In this document: positions 1 through 6,447 of the stretch, one piece after another | Layout of the letters: every line of letters starts with the position of its first letter | How positions within the stretch are numbered: the first letter of the stretch is position 1 | Origin: JBDREA01 sp043820265 | GTDB lineage: Archaea > Altiarchaeota > Altiarchaeia > IMC4 > JBDREA01 | Length of the DNA stretch: 31,329 nucleotides | Reading direction: 5' to 3' | NCBI GenBank assembly: GCA_043820265.1 | Contig: JBDREA010000136.1 | Span: forward strand, 1 to 31,329 | Position numbers and translations under genes: made by a program | The notes under the pieces: generated by a model | What the model was told of the DNA's origin: nothing | Seen by the model: only the letters and a program-made list of their open reading frames with translations | Databases searched by the model: none

Positions 1-1029
1 AACATCATCCCTCTAGACTTCAATGACTTCCTCGGACTAAAAGAGCAATACTTTGGAAAAACAATATCCTTAAGGAAAGGCATTTCACCCCCGGAACTCT
101 ATCAAGCAGTCACTGAGATTAACAAGCAAGACATTCAATATGAAAAATTCGCCGAGACACCAATTAAGGTTGGATCAGAGTTTGAGGCACCTTGGAGGAC
201 GATCCCGCCAAATTACCTCCTACTCCAGGACCTTGGCGGGGACAGAAATCGAAATTACGTAGAGCTAATCACAATTCCAACAACAAATCCTTATATCCAG
301 TACAAGCTACAGCGGACGATGGGGGAATGCTCGGTCCACCGCTCTCTAGAAAAAGAGGAGATTTCACGGGAAGACCACAAACTATTATTCAACCTCGCGG
401 CAGTTTACGAAGAGGGGGGGCAAGTCCGCAGTCCCATGGTGGGAGTCAACATAGAGGCTACAACAGGTACAAATATTACAAGGCATCATACCAGAGAGGA
501 AAGAGCAGGCCGCAAGAAACCCACTTACCACACAAAATGGACCCCACATGGAACCCCAAACCTATACGCGATGATCATGAATCAAGCCGCCTTAGATCCC
601 GAAGGATGGAAGACCCTGAAGGGACTGATTTTAGGCGAATTTGAAGATAGAAGAATCGATATGGAGGACACAGAAGTTATCCCCCTGAAATTTAAGTCAT
701 TAGATGGGGGAGTCAAAGTCCCCACTATAGAGGTTGTCAAATACCAATACGACCTCACTCGCAACACACGAGAAATCATCGAATCACCGATTACTCCAGA
801 ACTAATGGCTGCAGGCCAAAATACAGCTCGCAAACTCTTTGAGAATATGCAAGAAGGCGAAGAAAAAGCCGCCCTCACCAACTACGCTACGTCACTTTTC
901 CAGCGGCCCATCAAAGAAGCAGAGAACCCTCTCGAAGAGAGGATGAGATCAGCTTTCAGAGAAGAAGGTCTACAGCGAGGAATTTGGAACCAACCCAGAG
1001 AGGAGACAATCCAAACCAGGGCTGCTTAG
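1..1029 (+). CDS. Hypothetical protein, 5' end outside the window
   Basis: The reading frame is open from base 1 to a TAG at 1027-1029, giving at least 342 residues; the start lies upstream of the window. The first in-frame ATG is at 319, but the frame is open and protein-like well before it, so that ATG is probably internal. The protein is soluble and mixed charged, with no membrane segment and no motif I recognise; the last 100 residues look helical and rich in Glu, Arg and Gln. It ends two bases before a duplicated piece of the ilvD 3' end, so it borders an accessory patch with toxin-antitoxin genes. Function unknown. Confidence 0.6.
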   Translation, partial: NIIPLDFNDFLGLKEQYFGKTISLRKGISPPELYQAVTEINKQDIQYEKFAETPIKVGSEFEAPWRTIPPNYLLLQDLGGDRNRNYVELITIPTTNPYIQYKLQRTMGECSVHRSLEKEEISREDHKLLFNLAAVYEEGGQVRSPMVGVNIEATTGTNITRHHTREERAGRKKPTYHTKWTPHGTPNLYAMIMNQAALDPEGWKTLKGLILGEFEDRRIDMEDTEVIPLKFKSLDGGVKVPTIEVVKYQYDLTRNTREIIESPITPELMAAGQNTARKLFENMQEGEEKAALTNYATSLFQRPIKEAENPLEERMRSAFREEGLQRGIWNQPREETIQTRAA

Positions 1030-1031
1030 AA

Positions 1032-1115
1032 TTACTTAAGCACGGCCCCAGTAGATGCTGAGGTGACTTGTTCGCTGTATCTTTTCAGGTATCCTTTTAG
1101 TTTTCGTCTTTTAAT
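1032..1115 (-). pseudogene. Duplicated 3' end of ilvD (about 27 codons)
   Basis: Read on the minus strand, this stretch encodes a tail almost identical to that of the complete ilvD at 2205-3854, ending SASTGAVLK and then a stop (TAA here, TAG in ilvD). The homology runs upstream through the KLKGYLKRY segment and stops at an in-frame TAA at 1116-1118. There is no gene body. It is a leftover or copied gene end, and the second copy is the real end of ilvD about 1.17 kb away. Confidence 0.85.
1033..1104. repeat. Direct repeat copy 1 (ilvD 3' end)
   Basis: Copy 1 of a direct repeat of about 72 bp with 2206-2277. Bases 1045-1097 are identical to 2218-2270 (53 bp), with a few mismatches outside that core. 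The pair brackets a degenerate and an intact toxin-antitoxin locus, as an integration event using a gene 3' end would leave. Confidence 0.85.
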
Positions 1116-1119
1116 TTAG

Positions 1120-1290
1120 TTATTTCACGTATTTTACGTTTTTTAGGTTTTTTAGGTGTTGGTCTCCTGTTAGGGGTATAGCATTTTTTTCTATTGCAGT
1201 TGAGTAGATTAGGGCGTCTGCCATCCCTAGTTTGTGTTCGATACTAAGTTCAGCAGCATTTAAATAGGTTCTGTCGTCGAGTGGGAGGAG
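1120..1290 (-). pseudogene. Truncated PIN-domain (VapC-like) toxin remnant
   Basis: The minus strand encodes about 56 residues that look like the C-terminal half of a PIN ribonuclease. There is an LPLDD turn, an AAELSIEHK helix, a GMADALIYSTA helix carrying the acidic residue typical of the third PIN catalytic position, and a final LTGDQHLKNL segment before the stop at 1120-1122. The N-terminal half with the first catalytic Asp is absent, and the frame runs directly into the tail of a possible antitoxin upstream. It is a deleted, non-functional relative of the intact VapC at 1809-2201, though not a recent copy of it. Confidence 0.6.
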
Positions 1291-1291
1291 A

Positions 1292-1507
1292 TTAGAATCG
1301 CTCTTTCTTCTCTCGTATTCCCCTACTCGAAACTCCTTTGGCCATACCTCGAGTCTTCTTAATATCGTCTAGGGGAATACAGTGGACTCTTCCATCCAAG
1401 ACTAAAGTAACCCTCGTTTTCGACAAATTCCTCTTCATATCTCTAATAATATAGTGCGCGGGATCTAAAAAAAATAATACGACTACTTGAGCGCTGTCTC
1501 TTACCAC
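1292..1507 (-). pseudogene. Possible antitoxin remnant preceding the broken PIN gene
   Basis: A 71-codon minus-strand frame ends at 1292, at the point where the truncated PIN coding begins. Its second half (an IPLDDIKKTRGMAKG segment, then a charged tail ending KKERF) resembles the C-terminal toxin-binding part of small archaeal antitoxins. The N-terminal half is not convincing as a DNA-binding domain, so the gene may itself be damaged. The order antitoxin then toxin matches a vapBC operon. This call rests on resemblance only. Confidence 0.35.
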
Positions 1508-1532
1508 CTAGGTTCCATTTATTAAGTCTAAC

Positions 1533-1552
1533 TTGTTATACTTTTATAACAA
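1533..1552. promoter_or_regulatory. Palindromic operator/promoter of vapBC
   Basis: A perfect 8-bp inverted repeat, TTGTTATA and TATAACAA separated by four bases, lies 19-38 bases before the antitoxin ATG and overlaps an AT-rich TATA-like stretch. Autoregulatory palindromes in this position are usual for toxin-antitoxin operons; binding by VapB is inferred. Confidence 0.5.
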
Positions 1553-1570
1553 ATATAACCTCTGATTAAA

Positions 1571-1807
1571 ATGGATGTGTGCATCAAAAAAGTGGACGAA
1601 AAAGCCTGGAGAAGATTCAAGGCTAAGGCAGCAGAAAACAACCTCACTCTGGGGAGATACTTCGGCGAAATCGTGGAAAAAAAAGAATCCAGAAAAGGAA
1701 CCCTCGAACACATCCTCTCAAGAGAACCTACTTTGTCGAAGAAAGAAGCAGAGGAGATGAAAAAAGCATCAGAGAATTTCAGAAAAGATTTTAAGATGAG
1801 GTTCTAA
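1571..1807 (+). CDS. vapB: VapB-type antitoxin (ribbon-helix-helix-like)
   Basis: A 78-residue protein. Residues 2-35 read as a short strand followed by two helices (KKVDEKAWRRFKAKAAEN, then a TLGRYFGEIVE helix), the layout of ribbon-helix-helix antitoxins. The charged tail of about 40 residues would wrap and inhibit the toxin. The stop is followed after one base by the vapC start, so the pair should be translated together. A palindrome at 1533-1552 is the likely operator. Family membership is inferred from length, layout and the neighbouring PIN gene. Confidence 0.75.
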   Translation: MDVCIKKVDEKAWRRFKAKAAENNLTLGRYFGEIVEKKESRKGTLEHILSREPTLSKKEAEEMKKASENFRKDFKMRF

Positions 1808-1808
1808 G

Positions 1809-2201
1809 TTGGACTATGTGCTTGACACAAGCGTTCTGCTCAACCTCGAAATCCGCCAACCAGAGACGATCGCCAAACTAAAAAACTTGAAGGCAGAGAT
1901 ATCCCCCAGATTCCACATAACCACCTTCACTTACTCCGAAGTTTACCTCGGATTCCTTGAGAAAACAAGGGAAAACAGAGAAAAAATGGAGGAGGAACTC
2001 AACCAATTCCCCCTGCTGAACACAGACCTAAGAAGCTCAAAGCTCTACGCCCACCTCAAATATCAATTAAAGAAAACAGGAAAAGCAATTCCAGACTTCG
2101 ACCTCCTCATCGCATCCATCGCCCTCGCGCACAACCTCCCAGTAATCACGGAAGACAAACACTTCCAGGAAATACCAGACCTAAAGGTTATAACCTTCTA
2201 A
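1809..2201 (+). CDS. vapC: VapC-type PIN-domain ribonuclease toxin
   Basis: A 130-residue PIN protein starting at TTG one base after the antitoxin stop. The acidic active-site pattern is visible: Asp6 in VLDTSVLL, Glu44 in TYSEVY, Asp96/Asp98 in PDFDLLIAS, and Asp116 in TEDKHF. PIN toxins are Mg-dependent RNases that cut tRNA or rRNA when the antitoxin is lost. All catalytic positions are present, so it should be active. The gene ends three bases before the convergent ilvD stop, inside the segment bounded by the two ilvD-end repeats. Confidence 0.88.
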   Translation: MDYVLDTSVLLNLEIRQPETIAKLKNLKAEISPRFHITTFTYSEVYLGFLEKTRENREKMEEELNQFPLLNTDLRSSKLYAHLKYQLKKTGKAIPDFDLLIASIALAHNLPVITEDKHFQEIPDLKVITF

Positions 2202-2204
2202 AAC

Positions 2205-3854
2205 CTACTTCAGCACCGCCCCAGTAGATGCTGAGGTGACTTGTTCGCTGTATCTTTTCAGGTATCCTTTGAGTTTTTTTCGTTTGATCTTGCAGGTTTT
2301 CTTTCGGGATTCGAGTTCTTTTTTTGATACTTTTAGTTCAAGTTTTCTTTTGTCGAGGTCGATTTGGATTGTGTCTCCTTCCTTGACGTATGCGATGGGT
2401 CCGCAGTCGGCAGCTTCGGGGCTGACATGTCCGATGCATGGTCCACGTGTTCCCCCACTGAACCTGCCGTCGGTGATGAGCGCCACATCATCCGACAAAC
2501 CCATACCGGCTATTGCCGCCGTAGGCGAGAGCATCTCACGCATTCCGGGTCCGCCTTTGGGGCCCTCGTATCGGATGACGACGACGTCGCCTTTCTTGAT
2601 CTTTTTGGCGAGTATCGCCTTCATCGCATCCTCTTCGAGATCAAATACTCTTGCTTTCCCAGTGAACCTCCTGGCCTTCTTGTGCACAGCCGTTTGTTTT
2701 ATCACTGCACCGTCTGGAGCGAGGTTTCCTTTGAGGACGGCGATACCTCCCTCTTTGTGGAAGGCTTTCGAAAGCGGCCTTATGACATCTGAGTTATAGA
2801 CTATCCCCTCCTCTGCGATCTTTGTAATGGACTTCCCGCTCACAGTAGGGTTGGATTTTAGCTTTTTCTTTAGGACATTGAGGATTCCGGGAATTCCTCC
2901 CGCAACATCTAAGTCTTCCATGAATGACTCTCCCCCGGGTCGCATGTCTGTGATGTGAGGCGTTTTTCTTGCGATCGTATCGAATAATTCAAGCGGCAAC
3001 TCCACACCCGCTTCATGGGCAACAGCTGGGATATGAAGTGCTGTATTCGTTGAACCACCCAAAGCCATATCCACCATGATGGCGTTCTCGAAAGCCCTGC
3101 GCGTCATTATCTTTCTGGCGTTCAAGTTCTTCTTGATGAGCGTCATTATCTGCTGACCTGATTCATAGGCTAGCCTCATCTTCTTAGAAGATACTGCAAG
3201 AGCAGTCGCGCAACCTGGGAGACTCAAACCCAACGCCTCAGTGACGCATGCCATAGTGTTTGCAGTATACATTCCCTGGCAACTGCCCGGACCCGGACAA
3301 GCCTCGCATTCATAGGCGGACAACTCATCAGCGGAAATCTTTCCCGCCTGATATCTACCGACAGCCTCAAAAGTGTCACGAACTAGAGAGAGCCTGCGGT
3401 TCTTGTAATAGCCCCCCAGCATCGGCCCCGCAGTTACGACAATCGTTGGAATATCGATCCTTCCCGCAGCCATCAGCATACCTGGGGTGATCTTATCACA
3501 GTTCGTCAAAAGAACTATTCCATCGAGGGCGTGAGCCTCTGCAGCAAACTCCACAGCGTCAGCAATAACCTCTCTACTCGGCAAGCTAAAGCGCATCCCG
3601 TAATGCCCCATCGCGATGCCGTCACAGATACCTGGCACCCCGAAATGAAAAGGCTGGCCGCCTGCGGCGTGCACACCGTTTTCGATCTTTCGCTCGAGCT
3701 CGCGCATCATGAGGTGGCCGGGAATGATGTCTGTGAAACTCGAAAACACACCCACAAAAGGCTTATTCATGTTTCCTTTAGTGACTCCATCCGCAAACAA
3801 AAGCGACCGATTAGGCGCCCGCTCCACACCCTTCTTAATACGATCAGACCTCAT
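2205..3854 (-). CDS. ilvD: Dihydroxy-acid dehydratase
   Basis: A 549-residue enzyme of branched-chain amino acid synthesis that dehydrates 2,3-dihydroxy acids to 2-keto acids with an Fe-S cluster. The length is normal for the family. Motifs seen: GICDGIAMGHYGM with Cys77, TNCDKITPG with Cys119, CPGPGSCQGMYTANTM with Cys186 and Cys192, and the C-terminal DGRFSGGTRGPCIGH loop. The N-terminal segment SSFTDIIPGH lacks the extra Cys seen in some bacterial enzymes, as in methanogen-type IlvD. The start MRSDRIKKG is the usual N-terminus. No other ilv or leu gene is in the window. Its last 24-27 codons are duplicated at 1032-1115. Confidence 0.97.
   Translation of the reverse strand: MRSDRIKKGVERAPNRSLLFADGVTKGNMNKPFVGVFSSFTDIIPGHLMMRELERKIENGVHAAGGQPFHFGVPGICDGIAMGHYGMRFSLPSREVIADAVEFAAEAHALDGIVLLTNCDKITPGMLMAAGRIDIPTIVVTAGPMLGGYYKNRRLSLVRDTFEAVGRYQAGKISADELSAYECEACPGPGSCQGMYTANTMACVTEALGLSLPGCATALAVSSKKMRLAYESGQQIMTLIKKNLNARKIMTRRAFENAIMVDMALGGSTNTALHIPAVAHEAGVELPLELFDTIARKTPHITDMRPGGESFMEDLDVAGGIPGILNVLKKKLKSNPTVSGKSITKIAEEGIVYNSDVIRPLSKAFHKEGGIAVLKGNLAPDGAVIKQTAVHKKARRFTGKARVFDLEEDAMKAILAKKIKKGDVVVIRYEGPKGGPGMREMLSPTAAIAGMGLSDDVALITDGRFSGGTRGPCIGHVSPEAADCGPIAYVKEGDTIQIDLDKRKLELKVSKKELESRKKTCKIKRKKLKGYLKRYSEQVTSASTGAVLK
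2206..2277. repeat. Direct repeat copy 2 (native ilvD 3' end)
   Basis: Partner of 1033-1104. The repeat begins in the ilvD stop codon and covers its last 24 codons. Because this copy is in the complete gene, 1033-1104 is the displaced one. Confidence 0.85.
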
Positions 3855-3897
3855 ATTAACATCAACTAAAGAAGGTATTACAACTAAGAATTTAAAA

Positions 3898-4059
3898 CGC
3901 TACGATTCCACCTATCTATTGACGGGTGGTAAAATGGTGGAATCGTGCGTCCTAGAAACACAAAGTGTTTCTGGACCCAGAGTCGGCTTCGCCGACTCTA
4001 GGGTGTCACGACCTCCGATTAACTCATACTATCTATCTGTTCATCGGTGGTCGTTGACA
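3898..4059 (+). other. Chain of four abutting hairpins (element E1)
   Basis: Between the divergent ilvD and DUF2339 genes lie four stem-loops with no unpaired linker. H1 is 3898-3949: CGC, bulged t, an 11-bp stem, 23-nt loop, then GCG. H2 is 3950-3975: TCC, bulged t, AGAAACAC, loop aaa, GTGTTTCT, GGA. H3 is 3976-4003: CCC, AGAGTCGGC, loop ttc, GCCGACTCT, bulged a, GGG. H4 is 4004-4059: TGTCA and TGACA closing an imperfect 11-bp stem with a 23-nt loop. The two inner hairpins have 3-nt loops, and bulges lie toward the outer sides. The same four-part plan recurs at 31142-31292 with different sequence. Whether it acts as RNA or DNA is unknown. Confidence 0.75.
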
Positions 4060-4060
4060 C

Positions 4061-4073
4061 AAACTATTTTTTA
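4061..4073 (+). promoter_or_regulatory. TATA-like box upstream of the DUF2339 gene
   Basis: The 13-mer AAACTATTTTTTA sits one base after the E1 chain and 22-35 bases before the GTG start at 4096, the spacing expected for a leaderless archaeal transcript. The identical 13-mer precedes the tRNA-Thr region at 5952-5964. Confidence 0.6.
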
Positions 4074-4095
4074 ATAGCCCATCTCATATTCACTC

Positions 4096-5844
4096 GTGGC
4101 ATCGGAAGAGCTATCTGATATTAAAGACTCTATTGAAAAGACAAACCAAAAACTCGTTCAAGTAATCAAAGCAATTCGTAGGTTAGACCTCAGGGTAAAA
4201 AAACTAGAAAGCCACCTTCAAATTCTTCCAGAAACAATCCCGCAACCAGCTGGTGCTGTGGGTGGATCCAAAAGCTCTTTCGAGGAGGAAACAAAACCCG
4301 AGGAGCCCAGTAAGGAAAAAACAAAAATTGAGGAAGACATAGGGAGAACTTGGTTTAACCGGATTGGGATTATATCAATCTTTCTCGGAGTTGCCTTCTT
4401 TATAAAGTTTGGTTTAGAGCAAGACCTTCTAGGGCCGATTGGAAAAGTAGCTGTAGGAATCATATCTGGTTTTGTTCTAATAATTGCAGGCGAACTGTTT
4501 GATCGCAGACAGTATAGTTCGTTTGCTAGGTCACTTACTGGGGGGGGATTTGCAGTATTATACCTTACATTCCATGCGGCCCACAGCTTCTATGGATTAA
4601 TCTCATTGATACAAAGCTTAGGGCTCCTATTCATTGTCTCAATCCTAACTATTGTCTTCTCAATCCGATATAACTCTGTATTGATAGCTGCTGAGGCGTT
4701 TCTCTTAGGATTTCTCGTCGGCTGGATTGGAGGTGTGGTTGAGTACACGTTAAGCTATAATATACTCCTTCTATTAGGATTAGCCTTCCTTGTTACCCGT
4801 AGAGAATGGGGGTACCTTACATTAATCGGACTGCTCTTTGTATACCTGACGCATTACAGTTGGATGATAGGCCTCGATGAATTCTCGTTTGCCGAGGTTG
4901 GTTATCTCGTCGCCTATATGCTGATATTCAACGCAGTAGCTTTAACGTCGAAGATCTCATCCAAAAAGCATGAAAAAGGCGAATTTGGAGAATTATCCCA
5001 CTATCTAAACTCGATTCATCAAGAGCTTTTGGTATTAGTCAACGCATTCTTTTTCTATTTAATTCTCTACTATCGGCTTGGCATCGACTATGCAGAATAT
5101 CAGGGATTATTCACTTTATGCCTTGGAGTCTTTTATCTCTTGTTAAGCAATATTACATTTTTGAAAAAACAGCAGGGTTTGTATGGAACCCACTTAGCTT
5201 TATTCGTCCTTTTTATCACACTGACAATACCTGTCCAATTAGACCGGGAACTAGTCACGATTGGTTGGGCCATTGAGGCTCTTGTCCTGGTCACACTGGG
5301 CGTGAAGAATAACATCTTGCCACTTAGAGTATACGGCCACTTTATTGCTGCAGCAACCTTCTTCAAAACCTTCTTTTTTGATTCTTCAACCCTCTCTGAA
5401 TTCGATTCCGCTAATATCCTGGGTAGCACAAGGCTATTTGCATTCATCGCATCTATAGTGGTATTCTATGTTCTTGCCAAGATTATCCAGAAAAATAAAA
5501 AGATATTGTCCTCAGAAGAACAGAGACTTGAGTCTGCGTATATAATCATGGGCACAATTTTGACGACTCTTCTCGTTGGTCTAGAAGTTAGCGGTAAATG
5601 GATTTCGGTTGCCTGGTCAATCTTTGCTGTTATCCTCCTCGTTGTTGGATTTAAGGTAAAGTATCAATTACTTAGGATTTTAGGCCTGTTGCTTTTAGGG
5701 ATTACAATAGTCAAGGTCTTCGTATACGATCTAGCAAGTCTAAAAACCATCTACCGGGTGATGTCTTTTATTGTTTTAGGACTCATTCTACTTGTAGCAT
5801 CATTCTCCTACACAAAATACAGGGATATCCTGCATGAGGATTGA
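4096..5844 (+). CDS. DUF2339 polytopic membrane protein
   Basis: A 582-residue protein starting at GTG. Residues 1-50 are a charged helix likely to form a coiled coil, followed by a Pro/Glu-rich linker to about residue 85. The entry WFNRIGIISIFLGVAFFIKF is characteristic of DUF2339, and many hydrophobic segments then run to the C-terminus. The family is widespread in bacteria and some archaea and has no established function; its members are integral membrane proteins. A TATA-like box and the E1 hairpin chain lie just upstream. The stop is TGA followed by a T-run, a plausible archaeal terminator. Confidence 0.88.
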   Translation: MASEELSDIKDSIEKTNQKLVQVIKAIRRLDLRVKKLESHLQILPETIPQPAGAVGGSKSSFEEETKPEEPSKEKTKIEEDIGRTWFNRIGIISIFLGVAFFIKFGLEQDLLGPIGKVAVGIISGFVLIIAGELFDRRQYSSFARSLTGGGFAVLYLTFHAAHSFYGLISLIQSLGLLFIVSILTIVFSIRYNSVLIAAEAFLLGFLVGWIGGVVEYTLSYNILLLLGLAFLVTRREWGYLTLIGLLFVYLTHYSWMIGLDEFSFAEVGYLVAYMLIFNAVALTSKISSKKHEKGEFGELSHYLNSIHQELLVLVNAFFFYLILYYRLGIDYAEYQGLFTLCLGVFYLLLSNITFLKKQQGLYGTHLALFVLFITLTIPVQLDRELVTIGWAIEALVLVTLGVKNNILPLRVYGHFIAAATFFKTFFFDSSTLSEFDSANILGSTRLFAFIASIVVFYVLAKIIQKNKKILSSEEQRLESAYIIMGTILTTLLVGLEVSGKWISVAWSIFAVILLVVGFKVKYQLLRILGLLLLGITIVKVFVYDLASLKTIYRVMSFIVLGLILLVASFSYTKYRDILHED

Positions 5845-5951
5845 ATACCCCCTTTTTTAAGAAAAAACGTTAAGGAAAAGCCCTCTTCCCTGACCCATTC
5901 TTTCTTCAAATATTTTATATAAATCGTCCTGAATAGTCATGCATACATACT

Positions 5952-5964
5952 AAACTATTTTTTA
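5952..5964 (+). promoter_or_regulatory. TATA-like box of the tRNA-Thr region
   Basis: AAACTATTTTTTA, identical to the box at 4061-4073, lies about 40 bases before the broken 5' half-tRNA at 6000. I see no comparable box directly before the intact tRNA at 6141, so the intact tRNA may be transcribed from here through the half copy. Confidence 0.5.
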
Positions 5965-5999
5965 TCTGAAGACTCCAATAAGTTTCCTAGCCGTTAGTT

Positions 6000-6104
6000 G
6001 CCTCGGTGGCTCAGCCTGGTACGCTCAATTCCGCCCACCTTTAGGAAAAATGCGGAATTGGCGCACTGAAATCCCGTAGGGATTTCACGTGGAGCGGCAG
6101 ACTT
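6000..6104 (+). pseudogene. Broken 5' half of tRNA-Thr with an inserted element
   Basis: Bases 6000-6021 and 6092-6104 together match the first 35 bases of the intact tRNA-Thr at 6141. The copy is split after the D-loop GGTA by a 70-base two-hairpin insert and loses homology in the anticodon loop. Its 3' counterpart is at 6219-6302, so the two may be halves of one older tRNA gene now enclosing the intact one. Confidence 0.8.
6022..6091 (+). other. Two-hairpin element E3 inserted in a tRNA D-loop
   Basis: The first hairpin is CGC, bulged t, CAATTCCGC, 17-nt loop, GCGGAATTG, GCG. The second follows with no linker: CAC, TGAAATCCC, loop gta, GGGATTTCA, bulged c, GTG. The element lies exactly between GGTA and GAGC of the tRNA copy with no target duplication. 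The closing frame CGC...GCG then CAC...GTG is shared with E2 at 6233-6288. Confidence 0.75.
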
Positions 6105-6140
6105 GAGCTGCTGAGAGTAGAGTATGTAAGAAATAGTATT

Positions 6141-6214
6141 GCCTCGGTGGCTCAGCCTGGTAGAGCGGCAGACTTGTAATCTGCATGTCGAGAGTTCAAA
6201 TCTCTCCCGAGGCT
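6141..6214 (+). tRNA. tRNA-Thr (anticodon UGU)
   Basis: A complete cloverleaf. Acceptor 6141-6147 pairs with 6207-6213, with discriminator T6214. D stem GCTC (6150-6153) pairs with GAGC (6163-6166). Anticodon stem GCAGA (6168-6172) pairs with TCTGC (6180-6184), with loop CTTGTAA giving anticodon TGT at 6175-6177. The T arm carries GTTCAAAT. CCA is not encoded. No intron is present. It lies between two broken partial copies of itself. Confidence 0.96.
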
Positions 6215-6218
6215 TTAG

Positions 6219-6302
6219 GTCGAGAGTTCAAACGCGTGGAAACCTTTCAGGTTTCCAGCGCACAAAAACTGCGTAGCAGTTTTTAGTGTCTCTCCCGAGG
6301 CT
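6219..6302 (+). pseudogene. Broken 3' half of tRNA-Thr with an inserted element
   Basis: Bases 6219-6232 and 6289-6302 match the T arm and acceptor 3' strand of the intact tRNA, ending CTCTCCCGAGGCT. They are split inside the T-loop, after TTCAAA, by a 56-base two-hairpin insert. The copy starts five bases after the intact tRNA. Confidence 0.8.
6233..6288 (+). other. Two-hairpin element E2 inserted in a tRNA T-loop
   Basis: The first hairpin is CGC, bulged g, TGGAAACCT, loop ttc, AGGTTTCCA, GCG. The second abuts it: CAC, AAAAACTGC, loop gta, GCAGTTTTT, bulged a, GTG. Both stems are perfect apart from the bulges. It shares its frame triplets with E3, and its second stem is close to AAAAACAGC/GCTGTTTTT in the array at 31142-31292. 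Confidence 0.75.
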
Positions 6303-6388
6303 CACTTTATATCCCTTTTTACTCCATTAATCTATTTTTCGAGATTTAGTGCTATATTGTCTGGTATTTAGGAAAGTTTTGTCTTTGT

Positions 6389-6436
6389 TATTTGTAGTCA
6401 TATAAAACGTTGTTTTTTTATATTTGTAGTCATATA
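6389..6436 (+). promoter_or_regulatory. Two direct operator-like repeats upstream of fic
   Basis: The 16-mer TATTTGTAGTCATATA occurs at 6389-6404 and again at 6421-6436, a 32-bp period, ending 12 bases before the fic ATG. Its core TGTAGTCA reappears as an inverted pair at the fic stop (7392-7420). Three helical turns of spacing suggest cooperative binding of a regulator or a cassette-boundary protein; this is inferred. Confidence 0.6.
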
Positions 6437-6447
6437 TTGTTATCAGT

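Noticed and set aside
192..644. 150-codon frame overlapping the first gene
   Set aside because: Low-complexity, Arg/Ser/Gly-rich translation in an alternative frame; the frame open from base 1 to 1029 is longer and protein-like.
2236..2799. Plus-strand frames opposite ilvD, rad50-like and ptsI-like genes
   Set aside because: They are antisense shadows of genes with complete family motifs and encode no recognisable protein.
3898..4059. Hairpin chain as CRISPR repeats or simple terminators
   Set aside because: No repeated sequence with unique spacers is present; the chain lies between divergent genes, where terminators are not needed.
6022..6288. E2 and E3 as ordinary archaeal tRNA introns
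   Set aside because: I could not draw a standard bulge-helix-bulge at the insertion borders, the tRNA copies are broken in the anticodon region, and similar hairpin chains occur away from tRNAs.
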